Below are positions 16,345-25,440 of a DNA stretch of 64,000 nt, piece by piece. The notes under the pieces were generated by a model. The model had not been told where the DNA came from. It worked only from the letters and a program-made list of their open reading frames with translations, and did not search any database. The stretch's first letter is position 1, and each line of letters begins with the position of its first letter. The position numbers and the translations under genes were made by a program. Origin of the DNA: an uncultured Bacilli bacterium (GTDB taxonomy: Bacteria; Bacillota_I; Bacilli_A; RF39; UBA660); contig CAKOWQ010000002.1 in assembly GCA_934122395.1 (NCBI GenBank), positions 216,501 to 280,500 of the forward strand, given 5' to 3'.

Positions 16345-17043
16345 ATGATAGTATATGGAAGAAATGTAGCAAAAGAAATATTAAAAAATAATAAAAAAGT
16401 TGAAAAAATAATTTTAAGTGATAATTTTGATGATAAAGAAATATTATCTATGATTGAAAATAACAAAATAAGAGTTGAAAGAGCTAGTAAAAAAGAGTTT
16501 TCTAGATTTGATAAATATTCCCATCAAGGTATAATTCTATATATAGAAGATTTTAAGTATCATCCAATAGAAGAATTTATTGATAGGGATAATTCTGTTG
16601 TGGTAATACTTGATCATTTGGAGGATCCTCATAATTTGGGAGCAATAATAAGAACATGTGAGGCAGCAGGAGTAGATGGAATTATTATTCCAAAAGATAG
16701 AAGCGTTGAGGTTAATTCAACAGTAATGAAAACTAGTGCCGGCGCTCTTGAAAATGTTAAGATTGCTCAAGTAGTTAATTTAAAACAGACAATTGATAAA
16801 TTAAAATCTAATGGTTTTTGGATTGTTGGTACTGATCTTGATAATAGTACAGACTATAGGAAAATTGATTATAGTGGTAAAATCGGTCTAGTAATAGGGA
16901 GTGAAGGTTTCGGCATGACTAAAAACGTAAAAGATTCTTGTGATTTTATTGCTAAAATACCTATGTACGGGAAGGTTAATAGTTTAAATGCATCAGTAGC
17001 AGCAGGCATTATGATATATGAGGTGATCCGTTCTAAAAAATAG
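16345..17043 (+). CDS. rlmB: RlmB/TrmH-type 23S rRNA 2'-O-methyltransferase
   Basis: SPOUT-family methyltransferase predicted to methylate guanosine 2251 of 23S rRNA (E. coli numbering). The 232-residue product has an N-terminal substrate-binding domain (VYGRNVAKEIL) and the three SPOUT motifs: DHLEDPHNLGAIIRTCEAAG, GLVIGSEGFGM and IPMYGKVNSLNASVAAGIM. The ATG follows GGAGGTTAAT; an ATG four codons earlier lies before that site. Its place between mrnC and sigH matches the Bacillus yacO position. Confidence 0.94.
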   Translation: MIVYGRNVAKEILKNNKKVEKIILSDNFDDKEILSMIENNKIRVERASKKEFSRFDKYSHQGIILYIEDFKYHPIEEFIDRDNSVVVILDHLEDPHNLGAIIRTCEAAGVDGIIIPKDRSVEVNSTVMKTSAGALENVKIAQVVNLKQTIDKLKSNGFWIVGTDLDNSTDYRKIDYSGKIGLVIGSEGFGMTKNVKDSCDFIAKIPMYGKVNSLNASVAAGIMIYEVIRSKK

Positions 17044-17051
17044 GAGGATTA

Positions 17052-17681
17052 ATGGTTACAAATTACAGTGATATAAATGATTATGAACTTTTGTATTTAG
17101 TATCTGAAAATGATGAAGAAGCATATAATAAACTTTATGCTAAGTATAGTGGTTTTATAAAAAGTATTACTCAAAAATACTTGAAAAAATGTAAGTACTT
17201 GGGTGTCGATTTTGAAGATGTTTATCAGATAGGATGTTATGGCCTATCTTTAGCAATTAGTCATTACGATGAAAAGAATGAAGTACTATTTTATACTTTT
17301 GCAAGTGTTTTTATTAATAGAGAAATTCAGACTTTTATTAGAAACATTTCTAGAAAAAAACATAATGTTTTATCAGATAGTGTATCTTTAGATAAAGAGA
17401 TAGACGAAAATGGTAATACTTTGGGATGCTTTTTTTCTTCAAATAATTCCATAAATAGTTTTTTCAATATTCAAAATAGTATGGATATATTAATGCTTAA
17501 ACACGATTTGCCTTTTTCGCAATCATTGATTTTTGAATTGAAACTGAATAATTTCTCCAACAGAGAAATTTCACAATTACTTGATATTAAGTATAAAACA
17601 ATCGATAATGCTGTAACTAGTATAAGAAATAGATTTAAAAAAAATAAAATTGGATTGAACTATATTAATGATATGCTATAA
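17052..17681 (+). CDS. sigH: SigH-like sigma-70 family factor
   Basis: RNA polymerase sigma factor of 209 residues. Region 2 is clear: DEEAYNKLYAKYSGFIKSI, then FEDVYQIGCYGLSLAISHYDEK and FYTFASVFINREIQTFIRN, the core-binding and -10 recognition parts. Region 4 is divergent (FSNREISQLLDIKYKTIDNAVTSIRNRFKKN) but keeps an HTH. Position after rlmB is that of sigH, which drives stationary-phase and spo0A transcription in Bacillus. The sequence is too divergent for certainty about the regulon. AGGAGG lies four bases before the ATG and nine after the previous gene, so it is in the mrnC operon. Confidence 0.85.
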   Translation: MVTNYSDINDYELLYLVSENDEEAYNKLYAKYSGFIKSITQKYLKKCKYLGVDFEDVYQIGCYGLSLAISHYDEKNEVLFYTFASVFINREIQTFIRNISRKKHNVLSDSVSLDKEIDENGNTLGCFFSSNNSINSFFNIQNSMDILMLKHDLPFSQSLIFELKLNNFSNREISQLLDIKYKTIDNAVTSIRNRFKKNKIGLNYINDML

Positions 17682-17698
17682 TTAAAATGGTGAATAAT

Positions 17699-18313
17699 AT
17701 GGAGATTAAAGAAAGTCTTAGACAGTATTTAACTTATAATAAAGATTTTGATTCGATCAATAATATTTTTATTAGTTTGTATGATCAGATGAAGTATTTA
17801 CACAAGAACGGTTTCTATGTTAGTGAACTAAGTTCTGATACTATATTTTGGGAAGAATCTCAAGAACAATTAGGAATGGAAGAACCAAGGTTTACTTTTG
17901 TATCTATTTCTAGATCAAATGATAAGGATGCTGATTTTTCTAAAAATGTTTTGGATTTAACGAAACTTGCTGTTGGGGCTTTTATTTCAACCGAAAATGG
18001 CTTTTGTGATTATACAAAGATGTCTACTGAATATATTAAAAGGTATTTAAGGGATATATCTTATTATTTACCAAATAGTGATTATTTTGAAAATGTTTTA
18101 CAAAATGGTGATACCAGCACTTATTACAGTGATTATATTAGAAAAGGTCAAGGTGCTGGAAAAACTAATGCCATTGTTAAAACAAAAACAACTGAGTATG
18201 GGAAAATGTATGCTTCTTATGATGAAGCAGCATTTATTAGAATAGTATTTTATCCTGTAATTATCATTTCATTAATTACAGTAGTAGCAGTTCTTTCCAA
18301 AATACTTAATTAA
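17699..18313 (+). CDS. Unknown tail-anchored protein between sigH and yvcK
   Basis: A 204-residue protein I do not recognise. Residues 1-175 are soluble and acidic, with YLHKNGFYVSELSSDTIFWEE around residue 35-55; this resembles the catalytic-loop pattern of protein-kinase folds (LH-x-G-x-x-H-x-D-L), but without the catalytic Asp or a Gly-rich loop. The C terminus has one membrane helix (IVFYPVIIISLITVVAVLSKIL), so the protein should be tail-anchored facing the cytoplasm. ATG chosen from GGTGAATAAT. It sits where rapZ/yvcJ would be expected before yvcK. The kinase resemblance is a weak guess. Confidence 0.6.
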   Translation: MEIKESLRQYLTYNKDFDSINNIFISLYDQMKYLHKNGFYVSELSSDTIFWEESQEQLGMEEPRFTFVSISRSNDKDADFSKNVLDLTKLAVGAFISTENGFCDYTKMSTEYIKRYLRDISYYLPNSDYFENVLQNGDTSTYYSDYIRKGQGAGKTNAIVKTKTTEYGKMYASYDEAAFIRIVFYPVIIISLITVVAVLSKILN

Positions 18314-18335
18314 TATAATGAAATAGGTGATAAAT

Positions 18336-19286
18336 GTGAATAAAAAAGTTGCTGTTTTAGGCGGCGGAACTGGACTTTCAGCACTTCTTAAAGGATTGAA
18401 AAACTTTCCAGTAGATATTACTGCTATTATAACAGTATCTGATGATGGTAGTTCAACTGGAAAATTAAGAAATGAATTTAATGTTCCAGCGGTTGGTGAT
18501 ATTAGAAAAGTTATTTCTAATTTATCTGAAATAGATGATAATATAAAAAAGCTAATAGAATATCGTTTTAGAACTTCAAGTGATTTGAATGGTCATGCTT
18601 TGGGTAACTTAATATTGGTTGCTATGCTTAATATGACTGGTAATTTAAAGGAAAGTATAGCTGCACTAGCAAAACTTTTTGATGTAAGACATACAGTACT
18701 TCCGCTATCTGAAGATTTTTTAACGTTAATGGGTGAAACTGTTGATGGAGAAATTATTGAAGGAGAGGAACATATAACTGAAGCTAATAAGCGATATAAA
18801 AGAATTTTTTATAAAGAAGAACCTACAGTATTACCCGAAGTTGTTGATGCAATATTAGATGCTGATCTAGTAATTTTAAGTATGGGAAGTTTGTATACAA
18901 GCTTGATGCCTAATTTGGTGTGTAAAGATGTAATTGATGCCATAAACAAAACAAATGCAAAAGTTATGTATGTGTGCAATGCTATGACCCAGCCTGGTGA
19001 AACTGATGACTTTGGAGTTAGCGATCATTTAAAAGTTTTACTTGATTGCTTAGGAGATAATTCAATAGACGTAGTTTTAGCAGCTGATACTAATATTGAT
19101 AATGAAACACTAGAAAAATACCGTAGAAAAGAAGAAAAAGATCCTGTTGTTGTGGATGATGATAAAATTAATCAACTAGGTGTAGAATTGATTGTTGATG
19201 ATATTTTATGTATTCAAGATGGTACAATTAGACATAATGGTTTAAAGATGGGGTCTATTATTTTTTCTTATATGATGAGGAATTAA
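18336..19286 (+). CDS. yvcK: YvcK/GlmR (gluconeogenesis factor family)
   Basis: YvcK/GlmR family protein of 316 residues. In Bacillus it binds UDP-GlcNAc and stimulates GlmS, linking carbon flux to cell-wall precursor supply. Motifs are VAVLGGGTGLSALLKGLK, VSDDGSSTGKLR, VPAVGDIRKVI, LNGHALGNLIL, LSMGSLYTSLMPNL and CNAMTQPGETDDF. I place the start at the GTG after AGGTGATAAAT; an in-frame GTG three codons earlier overlaps this ribosome site. It stands one base before whiA, as in the conserved yvcJ-yvcK-whiA block, but rapZ/yvcJ is absent. Confidence 0.93.
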   Translation: MNKKVAVLGGGTGLSALLKGLKNFPVDITAIITVSDDGSSTGKLRNEFNVPAVGDIRKVISNLSEIDDNIKKLIEYRFRTSSDLNGHALGNLILVAMLNMTGNLKESIAALAKLFDVRHTVLPLSEDFLTLMGETVDGEIIEGEEHITEANKRYKRIFYKEEPTVLPEVVDAILDADLVILSMGSLYTSLMPNLVCKDVIDAINKTNAKVMYVCNAMTQPGETDDFGVSDHLKVLLDCLGDNSIDVVLAADTNIDNETLEKYRRKEEKDPVVVDDDKINQLGVELIVDDILCIQDGTIRHNGLKMGSIIFSYMMRN

Positions 19287-19287
19287 T

Positions 19288-20223
19288 ATGTCATTTACTA
19301 CTAATATTAAAGATGAATTATCAAAATTAGAAATGAGTAGAGCAGAGAATATTGCAGAGTTATCTGCATTTATACGTAATAATGCTAAATATAATTCTAG
19401 TGCTATTGAATTAAATACAGAAAATAGTAATGTTGCTAAAAGAGTTTATTTGTTTTTAAAAAATATATATGGAGTATCTGCAGAGATTATTACTAAAAAA
19501 AGCAATACTTTTAATAGAAATAATATATATTTAGTTGAAGTAAAAGAAAAAATAAGTGATATTTTAAATGATTTATCTGTTGTAGATGAGAATGGTAACT
19601 ACCTTGAAATGCCTAAGAAATATATTGTTGACTCAACTTCAGAAGAAAAGGCTTATATTAGGGGTGTATTTTTAGCTAAAGGTAGTGTTAATGATCCAAA
19701 AACTTCAAGATACCATTTAGAAATTTTATCTGATCATAAGTATGAAGCAGTTTTTATTCAACGATTACTAAATCAATTTATGCTAAACAGTAAAATTTTA
19801 ATGCGTGATAATAAGTATATGATATATATAAAAGACTCTGAAAAAATAAGCGATTTTTTAAAACTTATTCAGGCATCACAAGCTGTTCTTTATTATGAGG
19901 ACGTTCGTATACTTAGAGAACAAAAAAATATGACGAATCGCCTAAACAATTGTGAACAAGCTAATATAGATAAAATTGTAATGACTTGTAATAATCAAAT
20001 ACGAGATATTCAAATCATCGATAAAGAATTAGGAATTGATTTTTTAGATGATAAGATAAAAGAAGTTTGTGTTTATAGGCTTAAATATCCAGAAACATCA
20101 TTAGTAGAATTAAGTGAGATAATATCTTTGGAAACTGGTAACACTATAACTAAATCTGGTTTAAATCATAGATTCCGTAAAATTAAAGAAATAGCAAATA
20201 AAATTGAACAATCAAAAAAATAA
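19288..20223 (+). CDS. whiA: WhiA DNA-binding protein
   Basis: WhiA of 311 residues, a LAGLIDADG-like plus HTH protein that in Gram-positives affects cell division and, in Streptomyces, sporulation. Visible are the N-terminal MSFTTNIKDELSK, the homing-endonuclease-like core with AYIRGVFLAKGSVNDPKTSRYHLEI, and the C-terminal HTH region YPETSLVELSEIIS followed by TKSGLNHRFRKIKEIA. Start ATG is one base after the yvcK stop, so translation is coupled. The transcript ends at a shared terminator with clpP. Confidence 0.93.
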   Translation: MSFTTNIKDELSKLEMSRAENIAELSAFIRNNAKYNSSAIELNTENSNVAKRVYLFLKNIYGVSAEIITKKSNTFNRNNIYLVEVKEKISDILNDLSVVDENGNYLEMPKKYIVDSTSEEKAYIRGVFLAKGSVNDPKTSRYHLEILSDHKYEAVFIQRLLNQFMLNSKILMRDNKYMIYIKDSEKISDFLKLIQASQAVLYYEDVRILREQKNMTNRLNNCEQANIDKIVMTCNNQIRDIQIIDKELGIDFLDDKIKEVCVYRLKYPETSLVELSEIISLETGNTITKSGLNHRFRKIKEIANKIEQSKK

Positions 20224-20250
20224 ACCTTTTGGGTTTATTTTTCTTTTTTT
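20222..20250. terminator. Terminator between whiA and clpP
   Basis: AAACC/GGTTT stem followed by ATTTTTCTTTTTTT on the plus strand. The T tract encodes the lysine-rich end of convergent clpP on the other strand. Confidence 0.7.
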
Positions 20251-20819
20251 GTTATTATTTTATCTATAATACCATAATCTAGCGCTTCTGTAGCTTCAAG
20301 GAAGTGATCTCGTTCAGTATCTTGTTCTATTTTTTCTAGATTTTGTCCTGTGTTCTCGGAGAGAATAACATTCAATTTGTGTTTTAACTTTAAAATGCGT
20401 TCGGCTGCGATTTTTATTTCAGTTGCTTGACCTTCGATCCCTCCTAATGGCTGATGAATCATAATTTCAGCATTTGGTAATGAATACCTTTTTCCTCTTT
20501 TTCCACAGGAAAGAAGAAAAGCAGCCATACTTGCAGCCATTCCTATACATATAGTTGTGACATCACTTTTAATAAAATTCATTGTGTCATAAATTGCCAT
20601 TCCGGAAGTTATAGACCCTCCTGGTGAATTTATATATAAAGATATATCATTATGATTTATAGAATCTAGATATAATAGTTCTGCTACTACACTATTTGCA
20701 ACACTGTCATTTATTTCACCACTAAGAATTATAATTCGATCTTTTAATAATCTTGAAAATATATCATAACTTCTTTCACTATTTCCTTCTTTGTCAATTA
20801 TCATTGGAATTAAAGTCAT
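20235..20819 (-). CDS. clpP: ClpP, Clp protease proteolytic subunit
   Basis: Serine protease subunit that forms 14-mers and degrades proteins unfolded by ClpX or ClpC. The 194-residue product has the catalytic Ser at about 97 (GMAASMAAFLL), His at about 122 (IMIHQPLGG) and QATEIKIAAERIL. The ATG was set by AGGTGATAG; the longer frame adds 12 unlikely residues. tmRNA-tagged proteins are classic substrates, and ssrA and smpB are in this window. I see no clear CtsR repeat in the upstream gap. Confidence 0.96.
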   Translation of the reverse strand: MTLIPMIIDKEGNSERSYDIFSRLLKDRIIILSGEINDSVANSVVAELLYLDSINHNDISLYINSPGGSITSGMAIYDTMNFIKSDVTTICIGMAASMAAFLLSCGKRGKRYSLPNAEIMIHQPLGGIEGQATEIKIAAERILKLKHKLNVILSENTGQNLEKIEQDTERDHFLEATEALDYGIIDKIITKKEK

Positions 20820-20947
20820 TCTATCACCTATATTTATAATAGTTATAATGAACAAAAAATATACATACTTTTACATTTAAAACAAAAAAATATAGTTATC
20901 AGCATAAAATATATGGTAAAATATTTTTAGAATAGAAAGAGGCTGAT

Positions 20948-22597
20948 ATGATGATTGAAAACATCAAAGTTAATGTGATGGGTGAAGAAAAAGAAGTATC
21001 AACAAATACAACTTATTTAGAACTTAGTCAAATATATCAACAAAGGTTTGATAATCCAATTATAATAGCTAAACAAGATGGACATTATAGAGAACTCACA
21101 GATAAAGTTGAAACTGGTGGTGATATTGAATTTTGTGATTACAATGATAGAGAAGGAAATAGAATATATTTAAATGCTCTAGTTTACCTTACTATCTATG
21201 CTTTTAAAGAATTATATAAAGGCAATTTAACTGTAAGACATTCAATAGATAAAGGACTTTATATTGAAACTGATACAAAAATAACAGAAGAAAAAGTTGC
21301 ATTTCTAAAACAACGTATGACTGAATTGGTTGCTATGAATTTACCTATAAAAAAGATAAATGTAGATAGAATAGATGCTATTAAGTATTTTGAAAGTATA
21401 GGTGATAAGTCAAAAGTTGGTTTAATGAAATATAATACAAATACATATGTAACATTATATAAATTAGGAAATATGTATAACTTCTTTTTTAGTTGTATGC
21501 CTGTTTCTTTATCGGTTTTAAAAAAGTTTGATGTTAAGTATTTGAACTCAACAGGATTAGTTCTTTTGTTTCCAACTGTTTATTCTAATAATAAAATAAA
21601 AGAATATGTACATCATCCTAAAATATTTGAAGTTTTTTCAGATTATCATGATTGGGCTAAGTTAATGAACATTGACAATTCTTATTCACTAAATGAATTG
21701 GTAAGTAAAGGTGACATAGGTAATCTCATTCGAATGGATGAAATGTTACAAAGCAATCGTCTATTAAATGTGGCTAAAGATATCTTTAATAAAAGAGATA
21801 AAATTAAAATTGTTTTGATTGCTGGACCTTCATCATCTGGTAAAACAACTACTTGTAATAAATTAGCAATGTATTTGAAAAGTTTAGGTTTAGTTCCACA
21901 TACTATTTCAATGGATGATTATTTCTTAAAAAGGGAAGACACGCCTAAAAACGCTGATGGTTCATATGACTTTGAATGTTTGGAAGCGGTAGACTTAAAT
22001 TTGTTTGATAAACAAATGAAAGAGTTGTTGGATGGAAAAGAGGTTTTAATGCCAATATACAATTTCCTTCTAGGACAACCAGAATTTCGTAAGACATTAA
22101 AACTTGATAAAAATGATATTCTAATGATTGAAGGTATTCACGGCTTGAATCCTAAAGTATTGGAATCTATACCTCTTGAAAATAAATACAAGATATATAT
22201 TTCACCACTTACAGGGCTTAATCTAGATAACCATAATAGAATATCAACTACTGATAATAGATTATTACGTAGAATTGTAAGAGATAATAAAACAAGAGGT
22301 TATAATGTTGTGGATACAATTGAAAGATGGCCGATAGTAAGAAATGGTGAAGAAAAATATATTTTTCCTTATCAAGATGAAGCGGATTGTGTATTTAATT
22401 CAGCATTAATCTATGAATTAGGTGTTTTAAAAACTTATGTTGAACCATTACTATATTCAGTTGATAGTAATAGTAAATATTATAACGAAGCTAAAAGATT
22501 AATAAATATGTTAAAAATGTTTTTACCAATACCTTCTGAGGATATACCGAAAGATTCGTTATTAAGAGAGTTTATTGGTGGAAGCTGTTTTAAATAA
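20948..22597 (+). CDS. TGS-domain uridine kinase-like nucleoside kinase
   Basis: A 549-residue protein of the clostridial/Thermotoga-type nucleoside kinase family. Residues 1-65 form a TGS-like domain, residues about 70-200 resemble the second additional domain of threonyl-tRNA synthetase, and the C-terminal half is a phosphoribulokinase/uridine kinase fold: P-loop LIAGPSSSGKTTTCNKLA near residue 290, ISMDDYFLKREDTP, YDFECLEAVDLNLF, and MIEGIHGLNP. It should phosphorylate a nucleoside with ATP or GTP; the substrate is not proven by sequence. GAGGCTGAT lies before two ATGs in a row. It is 16 bases upstream of gapA and probably co-transcribed. Confidence 0.88.
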   Translation: MMIENIKVNVMGEEKEVSTNTTYLELSQIYQQRFDNPIIIAKQDGHYRELTDKVETGGDIEFCDYNDREGNRIYLNALVYLTIYAFKELYKGNLTVRHSIDKGLYIETDTKITEEKVAFLKQRMTELVAMNLPIKKINVDRIDAIKYFESIGDKSKVGLMKYNTNTYVTLYKLGNMYNFFFSCMPVSLSVLKKFDVKYLNSTGLVLLFPTVYSNNKIKEYVHHPKIFEVFSDYHDWAKLMNIDNSYSLNELVSKGDIGNLIRMDEMLQSNRLLNVAKDIFNKRDKIKIVLIAGPSSSGKTTTCNKLAMYLKSLGLVPHTISMDDYFLKREDTPKNADGSYDFECLEAVDLNLFDKQMKELLDGKEVLMPIYNFLLGQPEFRKTLKLDKNDILMIEGIHGLNPKVLESIPLENKYKIYISPLTGLNLDNHNRISTTDNRLLRRIVRDNKTRGYNVVDTIERWPIVRNGEEKYIFPYQDEADCVFNSALIYELGVLKTYVEPLLYSVDSNSKYYNEAKRLINMLKMFLPIPSEDIPKDSLLREFIGGSCFK

Positions 22598-22613
22598 AAA
22601 AGGAGAGAAGAAA

Positions 22614-23618
22614 ATGATAAAAGTAGCAATTAATGGATTTGGAAGAATTGGAAGATTAGTATTTAGATTAATGGAAGAAGATAATGATTTTGAAGTTGTA
22701 GCAATTAATGATTTAACAGACGCAGAGCAACTTGCTTATTTACTAAAATATGATACTAACCATCGTAATTATCGTGTTGACGAGATAAGTTACAGAGATA
22801 ACAAAATAATTGTTGGCAATAGAGAAATAACGATATTTTCTGAAATGGATCCAGCAAATTTACCTTGGAGCGATCTAGGAATCGATGTGGTTTTTGAATG
22901 CACAGGTAAATTTACTGATAAAGATAAAGCAATGGCTCATATTAATGCTGGAGCAAAGAAGGTTATAATTTCAGCACCTGCTAAGGGTGATCTAAAGACT
23001 ATTGTGTATAATGTTAATAACGATATTTTAGATGGAAGTGAAGAAATTATATCTGCAGCTTCTTGTACTACAAACTGCTTAGCTCCAGTATTAAAAGTAT
23101 TAGATGATGCTTTTGGAGTAAAACGCGGTTATATGACTACCGTTCATGCTTATACTAATGACCAAGCGACATTAGATGTTCCACACAAAAAAGGAATTAA
23201 AGCACGTCGTGGTAGAGCAGCAGCAGCAAATATTATTCCAGCATCAACTGGAGCTGCAAGCGCAATTGGTAATGTTTTACCTCAATTAAAAGGTAAATTA
23301 GATGGTACAGCTATGAGAGTCCCTGTTCCAACTGGTTCTGTTATTGACTTAGTTTTGGAATTTGAAAAATTAACAACAGCTGAAGAAATAAACAATGTTT
23401 TAAAATCACATGTTAATGAAACATTAAATTATACTGATGATCCTGTAGTATCTAGTGATATTATTGGTTCACATTGTGGAGCTTTAGTTGATGGATTATC
23501 TACTAATGTTTTAAATACAGATGGAAAACAATTAGTAAAAGTAGTAGCTTGGTACGATAATGAAATGGGTTATTCAACTCAAATGGTACGTACTGCTAAA
23601 TACCTTATGGAAAAGTAG
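22614..23618 (+). CDS. gapA: Glyceraldehyde-3-phosphate dehydrogenase
   Basis: Glycolytic oxidation of glyceraldehyde 3-phosphate to 1,3-bisphosphoglycerate with NAD+. The 334-residue product begins MIKVAINGFGRIGRLVFR (Rossmann fold), carries the catalytic SAASCTTNCLAPVLK, TVHAYTNDQ, and RAAAANIIPASTGAASAIG with the substrate-binding region, and ends WYDNEMGYSTQMV. The ATG follows AGGAGAG; the longer frame starts inside the previous gene. Position 33 is Asp-rich (VVAINDLT), which favours NAD+ over NADP+. Confidence 0.97.
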   Translation: MIKVAINGFGRIGRLVFRLMEEDNDFEVVAINDLTDAEQLAYLLKYDTNHRNYRVDEISYRDNKIIVGNREITIFSEMDPANLPWSDLGIDVVFECTGKFTDKDKAMAHINAGAKKVIISAPAKGDLKTIVYNVNNDILDGSEEIISAASCTTNCLAPVLKVLDDAFGVKRGYMTTVHAYTNDQATLDVPHKKGIKARRGRAAAANIIPASTGAASAIGNVLPQLKGKLDGTAMRVPVPTGSVIDLVLEFEKLTTAEEINNVLKSHVNETLNYTDDPVVSSDIIGSHCGALVDGLSTNVLNTDGKQLVKVVAWYDNEMGYSTQMVRTAKYLMEK

Positions 23619-23690
23619 TATAAAAAATATTGGACTTTCTAATAATTTTGTGTTAAGATATGCTTTACCTAAAACGAAAGGGGAGTTTTT

Positions 23691-24176
23691 ATGGACGACG
23701 AATTATTGGATTTAATTGAATATGCTATGAAACAATATAGAAGTACAACGTTTGGACGTCGTGCTGGTTTCATGGAGTACTATTCATTAACTGATATTTC
23801 ACCAAGAGAATTAGCGGCAATTGCAAGAAGACAAGGTAGAAGATCATTATCGGTTGTATTAACTAGTTTTGATAGTGATAGTTATTATCAAACTCGTGAA
23901 GTAAAAATGGATGAACGTCTTACTATGTTTCATTCTGTTAAGGGTTATGAATTAACTCAAGACGATAAATTGTCAATTTATCAAAAATTAACAGATGAAG
24001 GTTATCCTTTAATTGATAGTGTTTTTGATATGGCGGCTCGTTATTATGTAGAATTTGGTATAGACTCTATATCTAAAGAACAAATTAGAAATGATGTAAA
24101 GTCTTCATATAAAGGCTTGAAAAAAGCTCAAAACATGAAACTAGCACTTGCTAAAATGAAAAATCTTGTTAAATAA
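23691..24176 (+). CDS. Unknown 161-residue soluble protein between gapA and pgk
   Basis: I do not recognise a family. The product is soluble, without signal peptide or membrane segment, and helical. It is rich in Arg and Tyr in its N-terminal half (YRSTTFGRRAGFMEYYSL, then AIARRQGRRSLSVVLTSFD), and the C-terminal tail is very basic (SSYKGLKKAQNMKLALAKMKNLVK). A strong AAAGGGGAG precedes the ATG. A possible promoter (TTGGAC, 18 bases, TAAGAT) and a clear terminator make it a single-gene transcript. The basic composition could suit RNA or ribosome binding, but this is speculation. Confidence 0.75.
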   Translation: MDDELLDLIEYAMKQYRSTTFGRRAGFMEYYSLTDISPRELAAIARRQGRRSLSVVLTSFDSDSYYQTREVKMDERLTMFHSVKGYELTQDDKLSIYQKLTDEGYPLIDSVFDMAARYYVEFGIDSISKEQIRNDVKSSYKGLKKAQNMKLALAKMKNLVK

Positions 24177-24200
24177 AAGGACCGTAAGGTTCTTTTTATT
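24175..24200 (+). terminator. Terminator after the 161-residue protein gene
   Basis: Nine-base stem AAAAGGACC/GGTTCTTTT with tetraloop GTAA and T tail; overlaps the stop codon. Confidence 0.88.
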
Positions 24201-24228
24201 GTGCCTATAAAGATTGTTGTGATATAAT
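24199..24228 (+). promoter_or_regulatory. Promoter for pgk
   Basis: TGaTATAAT extended -10 at 24220-24228 with a weak TTGTGC 18 bases upstream. Confidence 0.6.
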
Positions 24229-24252
24229 GATCATGAATATAGGAGGATATTA

Positions 24253-25434
24253 ATGAAAAAAACAATTAAAGATTTTGATTTAGATGGTAAAAAAGTATTA
24301 ATTCGTTGTGATTTTAACGTTCCTATAAAAGATGGAAATATTATGGATGACAATCGCATAGTAACTAGTATTCCAACGATAAAGTATGCAATAGAACATA
24401 ATGCTAAAGTTATATTATTATCCCATTTAGGAAGAATTAAAACTGTAGATGATGTTAAGAAAAATTCTTTATCTCCTGTTGCTATAAGATTATCTCACTT
24501 ATTAAATAAGTCTGTAACTTTTATATCAAAAACTAGGGGAAAAGAGTTGGAAGACGCTATTTCTTTAATGAAAAATGGCGATGTAATTTTAATGGAAAAC
24601 ACTAGATATGAGGATCTTGATGGTAAAAAAGAAAGTGATAATGATGAAGAGCTTGGAAAATATTGGGCTTCATTAGGAGATATTTTCATTAATGATGCTT
24701 TTGGAACAGCTCATAGAGCTCATGCTTCAAATGTAGGAATAGCTAGCCATCTTCCTTCTGGAATAGGATTTTTAATAGAAAAAGAATTAAAAGAATTGTC
24801 TCTTTTAGATGAACCAGAACATCCTTTTATGGTTATATTAGGTGGTTCTAAAGTATCAGATAAAATTAATGTAATAAAAAAGCTTGTTACTAAAGCTGAT
24901 AAGATTCTAATTGGTGGCGGTATGGCATATACATTTTTAAAAGCTAGTGGTGTTAATATAGGTAAATCTATTTTAGACGAAGAAAGTATTGAATTTTCTT
25001 CTGAGATATTAAGTGAGTATTCTGATAAAATCGTATTACCTAGTGATATTAATGTAACTAAGGAATTCTCTAATGATGCTATATCACGCATTGCTGATAT
25101 TAATGATATAGCTGATGATGAAATGGGACTTGATATTGGTTCTCAATCAATTGTAAAATTTACAAACATTTTAAAAGATGCTAAAACTGTTTTTTGGAAT
25201 GGACCTTTAGGTGTATATGAATTTTCTAACTTTACAAATGGTACAGCTAGTATTTTAAAATGTGTAGCTAATATAGATGCTAAAGTTATTTTAGGTGGGG
25301 GCGATATAGTAGCAGCAAGTAGTGAATTAGGATATAAAGATAAGGTTACTCATGCTTCTACTGGTGGAGGTGCAACACTAGAATATATGGAAGGAAAGGA
25401 TCTACCAGGAATATCTGTTATAGATAATAAATAG
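24253..25434 (+). CDS. pgk: Phosphoglycerate kinase
   Basis: Makes ATP from 1,3-bisphosphoglycerate. The 393-residue product has the N-domain substrate motif VLIRCDFNVPIKDG, LLSHLGR, the ENTRYED loop, INDAFGTAHRAHAS, GGSKVSDKI, the nucleotide-site stretch KTVFWNGPLGVYEF and the C-terminal GGGDIVAAS with STGGGATLEYMEG. AGGAGG precedes the ATG. It is followed after six bases by the flippase gene, so glycolysis and lipid-glycan genes share a transcript here. Confidence 0.97.
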   Translation: MKKTIKDFDLDGKKVLIRCDFNVPIKDGNIMDDNRIVTSIPTIKYAIEHNAKVILLSHLGRIKTVDDVKKNSLSPVAIRLSHLLNKSVTFISKTRGKELEDAISLMKNGDVILMENTRYEDLDGKKESDNDEELGKYWASLGDIFINDAFGTAHRAHASNVGIASHLPSGIGFLIEKELKELSLLDEPEHPFMVILGGSKVSDKINVIKKLVTKADKILIGGGMAYTFLKASGVNIGKSILDEESIEFSSEILSEYSDKIVLPSDINVTKEFSNDAISRIADINDIADDEMGLDIGSQSIVKFTNILKDAKTVFWNGPLGVYEFSNFTNGTASILKCVANIDAKVILGGGDIVAASSELGYKDKVTHASTGGGATLEYMEGKDLPGISVIDNK

Positions 25435-25440
25435 GTAACT

